Assembly: GCA_030544215.1 (NCBI GenBank)
Contig: JARZZO010000016.1
Location: 34,308,001-34,372,000, forward strand
Length of the DNA: 64,000 nucleotides
Direction of reading: 5' to 3'
Source: Zantedeschia hybrid cultivar
Taxonomy: Eukaryota; Streptophyta; Magnoliopsida; Alismatales; Araceae
A program made the position numbers and the translations under genes. Position 1 is the first letter of the stretch. Each line of letters starts with the position of its first letter. Shown one piece after another: positions 22,242 to 33,213 of this stretch. Under the pieces are notes generated by a model, which was not told the DNA's origin, made no database searches, and was given only the letters and a program-made list of their open reading frames with translations.

Positions 22242-23809
22242 TGTTAGTCTTAGGTGGCCTACAAGCCAATCTGACTATATAAATCTTGTTCATTTATTAA
22301 TATAATGGCATAATATTCATTATGTGTAAATCGCATTAATTATCGTCTCATAATGAAGTCCGTGAATATGTGCGATAGTGATCAGATTATGATGAGATCA
22401 TACTAATGAGACTGATCACTGAAACACACATATTCTTAATTGTTCCTAGTCGAAGGATATCTGAGAAGGACATCGGATATCCGGTTAGACTAGTAAAGAT
22501 TACTCCTGCTCATATGATTAGGGTGACTAATCTCATAAGTCACTTGTGTCGAGACACTAAGGCGAATATGTAGGTGCTCATTGGAGAATGAGTTCACTGA
22601 ACTGATCCGACTGAATCGCTGGATGGTATTGTACCTCACTGTCAACCAGCTTGATTCTATTGTCGCAGTTGCGTGGATGGTCCTCGGACCCGAAACACCA
22701 AGGACACCTTATTGGTGGACTTCTGTGCTTTGACCTTGGTTTACGAATCTCTAACCACGGGATTCTAAACCGCCAAGGATTGGGTATAGCGGAATACTGT
22801 CGAAGGGAATTGTGTGTTAATAAAGAATCATTCGCTCTCGGTACTTAGAGACAGAATACTCTAGGAAGGATGTGCGGAAGTCCCTGGCCAGGGCGGACGA
22901 TAATATCGGGAAAGGAGTTTTCCGATATTCATCTGTGGCATCCAATCCAAGTGAGTCGATTGGTTAGGATTTGACAGTACGTCATACCCTGAGTTGATTC
23001 GAGAGCATTGTACGAATGAAGGATTATATCCAAGCGGTAACTGTTGGCGGAAAGGTTCCAAGAGTGGGTTGCTTAACCCCGATACCTTCCGGGTTCACGC
23101 GGTGTTGCTTGGCACCCAATGTGATCGGAGGCCCAGTCGAATTCGATGTGCGACATCAATTCGATTGATTAATTAATTAATAAAGAGTTATTAATTGATT
23201 AATAAAGCCAGTAAGGAGTCACTGGGCTTATTGGGCTATTAATCGGACTGGTAATTGGGCCTAGAGGGTCACATGCAAATGATTATCAAAGCGATGGATA
23301 AATAAGTGGGTTTTATATAAACTGGGGGTTTTATGAAAAATCGCGCGGTTAGTATAAAACATAGCGAACGGGCTGAGCAGGCCAAGCTGCTGCTAACCCT
23401 AGCCTCCCCTCCTCTGTTTCTCTCTCTCTCTGGTGCCCCAGGCCATATCCGGATCCCCGGATCTGCTCCGCTGCTTCTCCGACTCCCATTCGACGAGAAA
23501 TCGTCCGCGTATTGCAGCGATCGTTGCGATGACCGGCGGAGGGCGGAGGTTTCGTGGGCTGTGAAGAACGAGGAACGTGAGGATATCCGTCGCGAGGAGG
23601 ATCGCGTGGACTCCGCTAGAGGTCGGACGCTTGCGCGGCTTGCGGTGTCGCACCGACGGAACCGAACGGTTGCGGATTCGAATTCGCACAAGGTGAGATT
23701 CGATAATCCGATTATCAAAGTTTTAATATTTTTCGAAACGGGAATCGGATCTCCATTTTATTTTTATTTCGGCTGTGCGGGAGATCTGGAGAAATCCGAG
23801 AACCCAACA
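22242..23809 (+). repeat. Copia 1 3' LTR, intact (1568 bp)
   Basis: Reference copy for the broken 5' LTR. Starts TGTTAGTCTTAGG and ends ACCCAACA. Contains tgggcctagagggtcac (23256), TATA-like ttatataaa (23313-23321), a ctctctctctctctgg run (23419) and an R/U5 part with gtgaggatatccgtcgcgagg. It is followed by the gaggg duplication at 23810-23814 and by Tat A pol in the expected frame. Confidence 0.95.
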
Positions 23810-23814
23810 GAGGG
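23810..23814. repeat. Right target-site duplication of copia 1 (gaggg)
   Basis: Exact copy of 2290-2294. Beyond it the Tat pol frame continues with an RNase H segment (YYLSKLLNPAEQRYTAMEK). Confidence 0.92.
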
Positions 23815-24695
23815 CAGCCTACTATCTCTCCAAACTTCTCAACCCCGCTGAACAGAGGTACACAGCGATGGAGAAAACATGTGCAGCACTTGTATGGGTG
23901 GTTCAAAAATTGAAGCATTACTTTCTAACCCATAAAGTTCATCTCATCGCTAGGATGAATCCCGTTAAGTTTCTCCTTGAGAAATCTGTCCTCACTGATA
24001 GACTAGCACAATGTCAAAGCTTTCTATCTCAATTTGATATCACTTACATTCAGCAGAAAGCGATCAAAGACTATGCCATCGCAGAACATCTCGCTCATCA
24101 TCCCCTTCCTCGTTTTGATCCAGTCCGATCGGAGTTTACGGATGAGGAACTGATGTCCATAGACAGAATCAGAGATGATATGTGGACTTTGCATTTTGAC
24201 GGATCTCTGAATTCCCACAGTAAGGGTATCGGCATTGTTCTGTTGTCACTTGAAGGTGTCACCATTCCACAAGTCTTTCAGTTTGACTTTCCAGTCACTA
24301 ACAATATAGCTGAATACGAGGCACTCCTTACTGGCCTCGAGGCTGCTCATCTCCATGGTGCCACCAAACTCAGAATTGTAGGTTATATCCAGTTGATTCT
24401 TCGCCAGGTGCTAACCAAATATCGAACTCTTGATCTTAAGCTCAAGTCTTATCAAGAACTCACTTCTGCTTATGCTAAGCTTTTCACTAAATTGATCTTC
24501 ATCCATGTTCTTCGAAATCAGAACATCTTAGTTGACGCTCTAGCTTCCCTCGCATCTTCTCTCAATTTTCCAATCAGCAGACAATCCGAGTCGATCATTG
24601 TTCATAGGCGTCTCTTACTCGCTGTGAAAGACCCTTCATTCCTTAGGACTAAGGAGAAGTTGCTGAAGAAGGTAAGAGATGGAGATATTGTGGAG
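23815..24695 (+). pseudogene. Tat A RNase H and archaeal-type RNase H
   Basis: Continues the Tat A pol frame after copia 1. The first RNase H shows YYLSKLLNPAEQRYTAMEK at 23820 and ends near 24110. A second RNase H domain follows (FDGSLNSHSKGIGIVL near 24196, NIAEYEALLTGLEAAH near 24304), which is diagnostic of the Tat lineage. In the expected third acidic block the sequence reads LRIVGYIQLI near 24371, where Tat B reads LRIVSDNQLI, so the Asp is lost in this copy. RNase H removes template RNA during cDNA synthesis; a role for the second domain is inferred from family knowledge. The TGA at 24699 closes the segment. Confidence 0.9.
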
Positions 24696-24701
24696 AAATG
24701 A

Positions 24702-25999
24702 GAGATTATGTTGATGGACTTGTTAGAAGAGATGGATGATGAACAGAAACCATGGTATTATGAAATTGCCAGATATTGTGAAGATCAATCATATCCTGAA
24801 GAAGTCACAACTGAGGAAAAAAGGGTTATCAGGAGAGTTGCTCAGAGGTATACTCTAGTTAGAGGAGCACTATATAAAAGAGGTTTTGATAGAGTTCTAT
24901 TGAGATGCTTAGACGAAGATGAGCTTTGGAAGATCATGGAAGGAGTTCATACTGGAGTTTGTGGTGGCCATGTTAGTAGACAAATGCTATCAAAGAAGAT
25001 CCTTAGACAAGGATTCTATTGGCCAACCATAGAAGAAGACTGTGTAGGGTATGTTCGTAGGTGTGCCAAGTGTCAACTTCACACCGACAAGATCCATTCT
25101 CCTGCATCTTCACTCCATCCTGTTTCCTCTCCATGGCCTTTCTCCATGCGGGCTTTCGACGTCATTGGACCCCTTGGCAATCCTGATTCCGGCATTAAGC
25201 AAAAATCCTTTATTCTCACGGTAACGGAATACTTCACCAAGTGGGCGGAAGCCGAAGCATACATGGAAGTTAAAGCGTCAACCGTCTGCAAGTTCATCAT
25301 CACAAGATTCGGAATTCCAAGCACCAACATCACCGATAATGGACCACAATTCGTATCACAGGAGCTGAAGGACCTCTGCAACAGGTATAAAATTGGATTG
25401 CATCATTCAACTCCATATTATCCGCAAGGCAATGGCCAAGCAAAGGCAACTAACAAGGCTTTGATGAAAATCACCAAAAAGACGTGTAAATCTAATAAAT
25501 TCACAGACTGGCCAGAAAAACTGATTGAGGCTCTTTGGGCATACCGAACTTCAATCCGCACGCCCACTCGGCAGACTCCGTATTCCTTAACATTTGGAAT
25601 CGAGGCGGTAGTTCCATATGAAATCCTCATACCGTCATTAAGAGTACGATTGAATAAGGAATTCTTCTTTGATGAGCATCGTTTAACACTCCTTGCTCAA
25701 TCGAAACTCTTAGACGAGAAAAGATGGTCAGCTGCTAATCATGTAAGAGTATATTAAAATAGATTAACACGTTTTTATCAAAAGAAAGTCATTGAACGTA
25801 AGTTCAAAGTTGGTGAAATGGTCGTCAAAAGAATCTTTGTAAAACCTGGTGGTACGCGTTCTAAGCTCCAACCCAATTGGGAGGGACCATATGTCATATC
25901 GCATGCTTTTCCTGGTAACGCTTACCGTCTAGTTAATGCAGAAGGACAAGAATTAACTCACCCCTGGAATGGACTGTATCTTAAGAAATACTACCTTTA
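24702..25999 (+). pseudogene. Tat A integrase, catalytic glutamate replaced by lysine
   Basis: Same frame as the RNase H part, after a TGA at 24699 where Tat B has an Arg codon. The HHCC zinc-binding part runs from GVHTGVCGGH (24949) to CAKCQLH (25066). The first two catalytic Asp residues lie in FDVIGPLG (25156) and TDNGPQF (25335). The third block reads PQGNGQAKATNK near 25420: the Glu expected after GQA is Lys (AAG), a single G-to-A change that would abolish strand transfer. A TAA at 25755 stands for a Gln codon kept in Tat B. The C-terminal part NWEGPYVI...YRLVNAEG ends in KKYYL and TAG at 25997. Confidence 0.92.
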
Positions 26000-26750
26000 G
26001 GTTAAAGAGTCGATCAACATAGTGCAAAGACTAGTGGAATAAAAAAATTTAGAAACTCAAATTCCCTTATCAGTCTAGATAATTTAATTCAAACACATTA
26101 CTACACATACTAACACGTTTGATTCGTGAGTAATAAGAGATGAGAAGTCCGAAGGAATAACGAAAGCTTGACTAAGGGTGTAAAGTACAATTCATTCTTT
26201 TTAAACAAAAATTATGTTTTTACATTCGACCAACGATGTCGGAACGAGGCTTAGAATAGACTACCAAAAATACCTGCCATCTTAGTAGGAGGCTATCATA
26301 AAAAAAAGGGGGGAGATCCATCCCATGAAAAGAAAAGGCAAAAGAAAAAGCCAAATATCAAAATCAAAAGGCCATTACATTACAAACGTTACACCAAGGG
26401 CATGAAATCAAATGAAAAGGGAGTGCAAGGTCGATAAATACCCCGTAAAGAAAATGACCGAACCCCAACAGATATTAAGATAAGAAAGGGACATATTTTT
26501 AGGTCTCCGGAACCCTTTCATGGGCTTTCTAAACAAATTCTTCCTTTCCTTCTGAAGAGGCGTACTACAAGCTTAAGGAACAACCTAGATTGACTAGGGG
26601 TCAGACCATCGAATGGGATCACGAATGAAAACACAAGCTCAAGCACGATGAGTCTAAGTTAAATTATTGAAGAACAATTTGGGAATTAAGTTAATAAATG
26701 AATATGTTCTTTTGATATGAGTACCATGCTGGTCTTTTAGTTTACACAAT
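26000..26750 (+). other. Tat A spacer between pol and antisense gene ii
   Basis: No gene seen. The sequence is colinear, as the reverse complement, with 61070-61820 of Tat B, including agtaataagagatgagaagtcc and gtcggaacgaggc. This shows that pol and the antisense gene belong to one element and were not brought together by chance. Confidence 0.8.
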
Positions 26751-26751
26751 A

Positions 26752-27112
26752 TTTTCAAAATCCAAAAAATAGATATCTCAAAATAAAAAAAAAAGAAAAA
26801 ATAGATATTTCAAAATCCAAAAAAAAATAGATATTTCAAAAATCCAAAAAAATAGATATTTCAAAATCCAAAAAAAATAGATATTGCAAAAATCCAAAAA
26901 AAATAGATATTTCAAAAATCCAAAAAATAGATATTTAAAAATCCAAAAAAATATATATTTCAAAATCAAAAAATATATATATATATATATTCCAAAATCC
27001 AAACAAAATATATATTTCAAAAGCCAAACAAAATATAAAAAAATATATATTTCAAAATCCAAAAAAATATATATGTTCCAAAACCCAAATAAAATGAATA
27101 TTTCAAAATTAA
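26752..27112. repeat. AT-rich tandem array, about 23-bp units
   Basis: About fourteen imperfect copies of aaaatagatatttcaaaatcc, some with tatatata expansions (26970-26990). The corresponding place in Tat B (60945-61060) has only four or five copies on the opposite strand, so the array has expanded in one copy or contracted in the other. Apparent open frames here (many Ile, Phe, Lys) are repeat artefacts. Confidence 0.88.
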
Positions 27113-27865
27113 AAATATTTCAATTAGCATCTGCTTGTAGTATTTGGTGTGTTTCACTTCTTTTATTTTCCAGTAAGCATCTGCCTGGTTGCATGTTGCA
27201 TTTTATTCCGTTATTTCTGTCAATTCGATTATTCCTTTTTCTTTTGTTAATAAAGGTTTCGCCCCTTGACCTTTCTACCAAGGATAGGATCAAGTAGCCG
27301 GTTACTTAACTAGGCAAGGGGCTAAGTCTAAATAGATACTTAACATGTTTGCTAAGACATATACAGGGCACATGAATCAAAGACACAAGGCACAAAGTTG
27401 AAGTGTAGAAATTTCATTTATAAACTCAAAAGTTTCATGTACATTTGAAAAGTCCATCAACATCAGGACTCACAAAAAAGAAGAAGATACATGATAAGCA
27501 ACCCTCACGGCTGATTCTCCCCGGCCCCTTCGTCGAACTGGCTCTGGGCCTCATCTTGGGCGTCCGGTGCTAGTGCTCTAGACGGCGGCGGCGGTGGACC
27601 CATGGCACTCGGGCCGGCCTGAAGAGAGGAGATGGCCACGCTGGCTATGAAGGCACTCACTTGCCCGTGCTCCTGAGCCCGTTGCCGAGCACGTCTGTAT
27701 CGCTCCTCAACGCTACGGCGCTCGTGCTCGGCAATTCCTAACTGGTCCCGAAGGGAGGACATCTCCGTGTCCAGTCATTGCCGCTCCTCCCGCTCTCGCT
27801 CTCGGTCCTCAGTAAGTATCTCCAAACGAGTCTGGAGGCGTGTAAACTCTCGAGGTAGGTCGTCG

Positions 27866-29452
27866 TAATAGAATTGGGTGGCCTCAAAGCCAATCATTGT
27901 ACATTCTAGTTCAGATTATTAATAAAGGCAATCATTTCTTCATTTATAGTTCTCGCAAATTAACTATCATAATGAAGGTTCGTAGACAAATGTATGGGAT
28001 ATTGAATCATAATGAGATCATGATAGTGAGATCAATATCCTCAGTCACTTGTCTTAAACAATTCTCGATCATAGGATATTTGAGATGGACATTAAATATC
28101 CGATAAGATCGACACAAGTTATGTCTGCTCATGTGATGAGGGTGAATGATCTCACATTCACTCGTGTGGTGACACTAAGACAAACATGTGGGTGCTCATT
28201 AGAGAATGAGTTCACTGAACAGACCCAAATAAGAATTTCTGGATGGTAATTATACCTATTAGTTAACCAGGGAATTCAATCGTTGCAGTAGCACAGTTGG
28301 TCCTTTGACCTGAGTCACCAATGATACCTTGTTTGTGGACCATTGTATCTTGATTCTCTGACTTGTGGACTTTAACCATTAAGTCCACGATAGTCGGTCT
28401 TTCAGATACAACGGAAAGCTTGCGAAGGTAATTGAGTGAACAACAAGGGATCACTCACTCTTGGTATAAGACTGGAGAGAGAATGTCCTATGGATGTGTA
28501 CACAGAAATCCCTGGCCATGGTCAAATGAAAGAGATGTCTTTCTAGATATTAACTGAGTACTGGAATCCATCTGGATAATGCGATAGAGGGTTTGACTAT
28601 AAAACCATACCCTTGCGTTATTGGGACATTGCATGTGTGAAGGATTTTATCTGTGCGGTATCTGCAGACGGAAAGGTTCAATTAAAGGGAACAATATCCC
28701 TTATATCTTCTGAGATCATGAGGTAGTGTTTGGTGCTATTCATGATCAGAAGGCCAAGTGAATTAATCATCAGATGATAATTCACTTGTTTATTAAATTA
28801 ATCATTTAACATATGATGTTTAAATGTTAATTAATAAATATTAAACTCTAGAATTAGTTCTAAGTTTAATGGGCCTGAAACCGGACTGATATATGGGCCT
28901 AGAGGGTCACACACATAAGAGTTCTCGACAGACGGTGAGAGACGTTAAATTTCATACTTATCTGGGTTTTTATGTAAAGCCGCAGGATAAACATGAAGAT
29001 TTAATGGAGATTTATCCAAGGCCAAACTCTTGGATAATCATGAGGATTAATCCTTGTGCTTATCCTTATTTCTATATAAGGAGGGCCAAGGGGGAGGGGT
29101 AAATAGGTTGGTTGGATGAATTACTGACCCCAGATTCTCTATCTCCTCTCTCTCTCTCCTTCTCTCTCTCTTAGAGTAGATCTATCTCTCTCCGCGCATG
29201 GTGGATTTGAGATCTGGTCGGAGCACTCAAGTCGAGGAGGAAATCGCGTCTGCAGCGGGAACTCGTGTGGATACCTCTAGAGATCGTACGCGTGCGCGAT
29301 TAGCGAGTCGGAATCATCCACGGGAGATTCGAAACCCCGCAAAGGTGAAGAACCGTTCTTCCCGCGTTATTTTATTGTCCGTTTTACGATCCCAGCAGCC
29401 GATACATAGGAATCGTTTTTATTCTCCGCTGCGTTCTTGGCGATTCCTTACA
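27866..29452 (+). repeat. Copia 2 5' LTR (1587 bp)
   Basis: Starts taatagaattgggtgg (TG to TA relative to the 3' copy) and ends GATTCCTTACA. Contains gggcctagagggtcacac at 28893, TATA-like tctatataag at 29071-29080 and a C/T-rich run at 29135-29170. Confidence 0.95.
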
Positions 29453-29453
29453 G

Positions 29454-29466
29454 TGGTATCAGAGCC
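29454..29466 (+). other. Copia 2 primer-binding site (initiator tRNA-Met)
   Basis: tggtatcagagcc one base after the LTR end. Confidence 0.92.
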
Positions 29467-30124
29467 AGGTTTCTGGTTCGATCGTAAAACGACATCGTTT
29501 TGCGTGATTTACTCGTTATGCGTGAAGAACCCGTATTGTACGTGTTCTTGGGCTAAAAATTATTTTAATAATCTGGGAATCGTTCCCACGTTTTTAGAAG
29601 GTCTAAAACTTGTTGGGATTTGATCCCGGATTTTATTTGGGATTTTCGGAGTTCTTCGTGGGACGATGAACGGGGTGTTTTCGGCGGCTTTGTACGTGCT
29701 TCCCAAGTGTTGGGATGGCGGCCCGAATGCACGGATCTCTTGGTGATAGTCACCACTACACATCCAACACATTTGCCGGCGCCGGAGTGGCCTTGAAGAG
29801 CTGTAAAATTGAGCCCAAAGATAGTCTTAAACCCTGCAAAATCAGAAATTTGGGGCTTTTTGGGGGCTCGGTTAATACCCCAAACCGGGGCCCACCGGCG
29901 TGCTTGCCGGCGCCGGGGGCACCGCCGGCGACGGGGGCATCGCCGGCGGGGCCGGCGCCTGCCGCCGGGGGCCGGGGCTCGGCGGTTGGTGCCGCCGGGG
30001 TGGGAACCCTAAGGGTTTCTGCAAACAGGCCTTCTGTTGGGGAAGAAGCGGCCGAACCTCCCGGTCCCGATCCGGTCGGACCGGGCCGGGAGCTGGCCGG
30101 TACCTGGCTCGACCAGGACTCGAG

Positions 30125-30250
30125 CCTAGCTGAGCCAGGGCTCGGGTCTGGCCGGGCCAGAGCCCCTGGCTGAGCCAGGGCTCGACCCTGGCCGGGCCAG
30201 AGCCCCTGGCTGAGCCAGGGCTCGACCCTGGCCGAGCCAGGGCCCGGGTC
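30125..30250. repeat. GC-rich tandem repeat of about 39 bp in copia 2 leader
   Basis: Units contain gagccagggctcg and ctggccgggccagagcc, both self-complementary, repeated about three times. The copia 1 leader has a related but less regular segment near 18330-18410. Confidence 0.8.
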
Positions 30251-31397
30251 CGGGCCAATTGGCCCTAATGGGCTGGGCCCATTTTTTTTTATGATTATTA
30301 AAACTGTTTTAATAACTATTTAGCCCTCTATAACCCTTTATTAGCCCATTTAAGCCCGTTTTAAAATTGTTTTAAAACAGATAAATTATAGGAATAATTA
30401 ATAATTGTTATTAATTATTTTTATGATTATTAGCAGCTTATTAAACTGTTTAATAACTGTTATTCAATTAAAGGGCTTTGTTGTTAATAGGGTGTTAGTT
30501 AATTATTTAAAATTGTTTTAGATAATTAATTTCCCTATTAAATCAATTAGTTTAAGAATGTTTTAAACTGATTTTATGCATAACTTGATTACATTTTTCT
30601 GTTCAAATTGTTTGAATTAAGATTTAGATTAACTGAATAGTTTAGTTATTTCATTGGTCAATAATGCTTTGAATATTATTAATAATGTTGAAATAAATGT
30701 TATTTCAAAACTAATTGGTATTATAATTTTATATTTATAAAATTTAATACCAAACTGCAATTATGTGATGATTGTGATGCATGTGATGTGTTTTATGGTG
30801 GGATGATCATGGACTTATTATTATCATGTGATGATTGATGTGAATGAATGCGATGCATATTTCATTTGGTATTTTAAATAGGACCTGCGTGTCCTCCTCT
30901 CTCTTAATCCAAATGTACTCTCTAGCTTCCTATAAGATTGTATTCCCCTTGATAAGATCAATGTTTCTTATTGTTTTAAATGTACATTTATGGACCTGCG
31001 AGTCATGAATTTCATATTTAAATGTTATGGATTAAGTTTAGAGGATGTGATCTTCTGAAGACACCTCTAGAGGAAGGACTCGCATCAAATGGAACCAATG
31101 TTGCTGTTTTCACATTAGGATTCTATTATGGATCATCGTTTGGCTCCGATAATTCCATAGCAACTTAAGCAGTCCATGATCATCCCTATTTAATTTTTCT
31201 GCATATATGTGATATTTGTGGACTATGCTATCATATATATATTTCTATTAAGTATAATGATACTTCAAATCGAAATACTATTGATAGCACGATTTTCTAT
31301 AAATCAAATCAAAAACCCTCTTTTAAAATTTAAGTTGTAAACGTGAGATATTCAGAATAATCCACGTAACCCACCATCATTATAGATCTTAGGATAA

Positions 31398-31726
31398 TTC
31401 TTATCTCAAATGGATTTGTTGTGCTACCACAAGGTCTATTTGATTTAGAAATTAACCTAGGTCTACGACATGTGATGTCATTAAGATAAATGGACAAATA
31501 GTGTAGTTTTGTTGTGCTACCACAAGGATTGCACTATGAATTCATGTTATCTAAGTAATGATGGATAAACTTAACTGAATCATTTGATTTGTTGCGCTAC
31601 CACAAGGTCATTCTGATTCAGGGGTTATATTGTTCGGATATTGCAAATGTTGCAATTGTCAAGAGTTGACTGCCTAAGGGACTTGATGTGATTTGTTGTG
31701 CTACCACAAGGTCACATGCATGTTGC
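31398..31726 (+). repeat. Array of four leader hairpins, copia 2
   Basis: The motif tttgttgtgctaccacaagg occurs at 31415, 31508, 31588 and 31692 (gttgcgcta in copy 3). TTGTG-ctac-CACAA forms the inner stem. The outer arms differ per copy but pair: tcaaatgga with tctatttga, atagtgta with tgcactat, tgaatca with tgattca, gatgtga with tcacatg. Spacing between copies is about 80-105 bp, as in copia 1. Confidence 0.82.
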
Positions 31727-31896
31727 CCGAAGGATTATGATCCCCACTAGGAGATCACCGGAATCTCCCGTTCTGTATATTAGAGGGTCATACAGATCGC
31801 CGAAAAATAGTGAGAGCATAAATCTAGATTAGAAGTCCTAAATCAGATTTTAAGAACTATCTGCTCATTTTTATATATATTTCCTTGTAGGTCGCT

Positions 31897-33213
31897 ATGT
31901 CGTCACCTAACCCCCTTCGTTGCATACTTGATGCAAACAAACTCACGGGACCTAATTACATTGACTGGTTACGCAACCTGAAGATTGTCCTCAGGTGTGA
32001 AAAGCTAGCCTATGTCCTGGATCAACCAGATCCCGTACAACCCGGTGATAATGCTAACGAAGATGAATTAATGATGTTTGAAAACTGGAAGGAGGACTCT
32101 GTCAAAGTCCAGTGTTACATGCTTGGTTCAATGAACAATGAACTGCAACGACAGCATGATAACATAGAACCTAAGTCCATTCTGAATCACCTACAAGAGT
32201 TGTTTGGTGAACAATCCAGAACAGAAAGATATGAGATATCTAAGAAATTGTTCAGGACCAGAATGAGCGAGGGCACATCTGTGCAAACTCATGTGCTCAA
32301 AATGATAGAGTGGATTGAGAGGCTTGCAGTGCTCGGCTTTATTATGAACAATGACCTGAGCATTGACTTAATCCTACAGTCCCTTCCAGATTCATTTTCA
32401 CAATTCATTATCAACTTCAATATGAACAAAATTGAAGTTACACTGGCTGAGCTACTCAACATGTTGAAGACAGCAGAAGGCACTATCCAGAAAGATAAGC
32501 CAAATGTAATGCTTGTTGGTAAGACCAACAAGAAAAGAAAAGCTGGACAGACCTTTAAGAAAGGTAAGCCTAAGAAGCTAGTGAAAAACAAACCGGTGGT
32601 TCAAAAGGACAAAGCTAAAGTCAATGACAAAGGTCAGTGTTTCTACTGCCATAAAGAAGGTCACTGGAAGAGAAACTGCAAGATCTATCTAGCAGAAAAA
32701 GCAAAGGAGAAGCTTGGTGAAGCTTCAGGTATACTCATGATCGATCTTAACTTGTCTTATAGAGAATCAACATCTTGGGTATTAGATACTGGATGTGTTT
32801 CTCATATCTGCAATAACTTGCAGGTGCTAACAAGTAAAAGAAGATTGAACCGCGGAGACGTGGATCTAAGGCTCGGGAATGAAGCAAAAGTTGTTGCGTT
32901 AGCTGTGGGGACAGCAAGACTTCAGATGCCGTCGGGAGACTCATTGGAACTAATAGATTGTTATTATGTTCCGACCATTATTAGGAATATCATATCTATT
33001 TTATGTTTAGATAAACAAGGATATTCTATGAAACTAGAGAATGAAGGTTGTTCAATTTATCAAGGAGACAAATTGTTTGCTTCTGGATATTTATTGAATG
33101 GATTATATTTACTTGATATTTCATATGATGTTTGTCTGGTAAATAAATCTCTTGAACGAATAGATAAGGATGTGAATAAATCGTACCTATGGCATTGTAG
33201 GCTAGTCATATAA
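31897..33213 (+). pseudogene. Copia 2 gag and protease, ended by a frameshift
   Basis: Frame of 438 codons from ATG 31897. The copia gag domain runs over the first 200 or so residues (NKLTGPNYIDWLRNLKIVL near residue 14). A Lys-rich stretch precedes a CCHC knuckle, CFYCHKEGHWKRNC, near residues 247-260. The aspartic protease motif is WVLDTGCVSHIC near residue 293, with Cys where this family often has Ser. The frame then enters the GAG-pre-integrase region (YLWHCRL, 33185) and is lost at about 33206, where one G appears to be missing compared with the usual RLGH sequence. All upstream domains are otherwise open. Confidence 0.92.

Larger units (their letters stand above)
2295..23809 (+). mobile_element. 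Copia 1: Ty1/copia element with internal deletion, host of nested insertions
   Basis: LTRs begin TGTTAGTCTTAGG and end ACCCAACA. The 3' LTR is intact (22242-23809, 1568 bp). The 5' LTR is in three pieces: 2295-2571, 7229-7486 and 16775-17709. A primer site complementary to initiator tRNA-Met starts at 17711. Gag, protease and most of integrase are missing: the leader joins directly to the C-terminal integrase region near 20351, whereas copia 2 has about 2.1 kb of coding sequence between the corresponding points. RT and RNase H remain with stops and frameshifts. RT resembles the Tork/TAR type of plant copia element, an assignment by eye only. Confidence 0.9.
29467..31896 (+). other. Copia 2 long untranslated leader
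   Basis: About 2.4 kb before the gag ATG. It has a GC-rich part (29890-30290) with gccggcgccgg runs and a 39-bp tandem repeat of ctggctgagccagggctcg followed by accctggcc (30125-30250). After this come AT-rich sequence (30290-30760), transitional sequence to 31350 and the hairpin array (31398-31726). The last bases before gag, tatatatttccttgtaggtcgct, resemble a splice acceptor. Open frames at 29715-30258 arise from the GC-rich repeats. Confidence 0.75.

Noticed and set aside
23333..23851. 172-codon open frame across the end of copia 1
   Set aside because: It reads from U3/R of the LTR through the target duplication into Tat pol in a foreign frame; an accidental chimera.
26778..27297. Open frames of Ile/Phe/Tyr or Lys/Asn on both strands
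   Set aside because: Products of the AT-rich 23-bp tandem array.
29715..30258. Open frames of 128-152 codons, Gly/Pro/Ala/Arg-rich
   Set aside because: Located in the GC-rich tandem part of the copia 2 leader; both strands open; no counterpart kept in copia 1.
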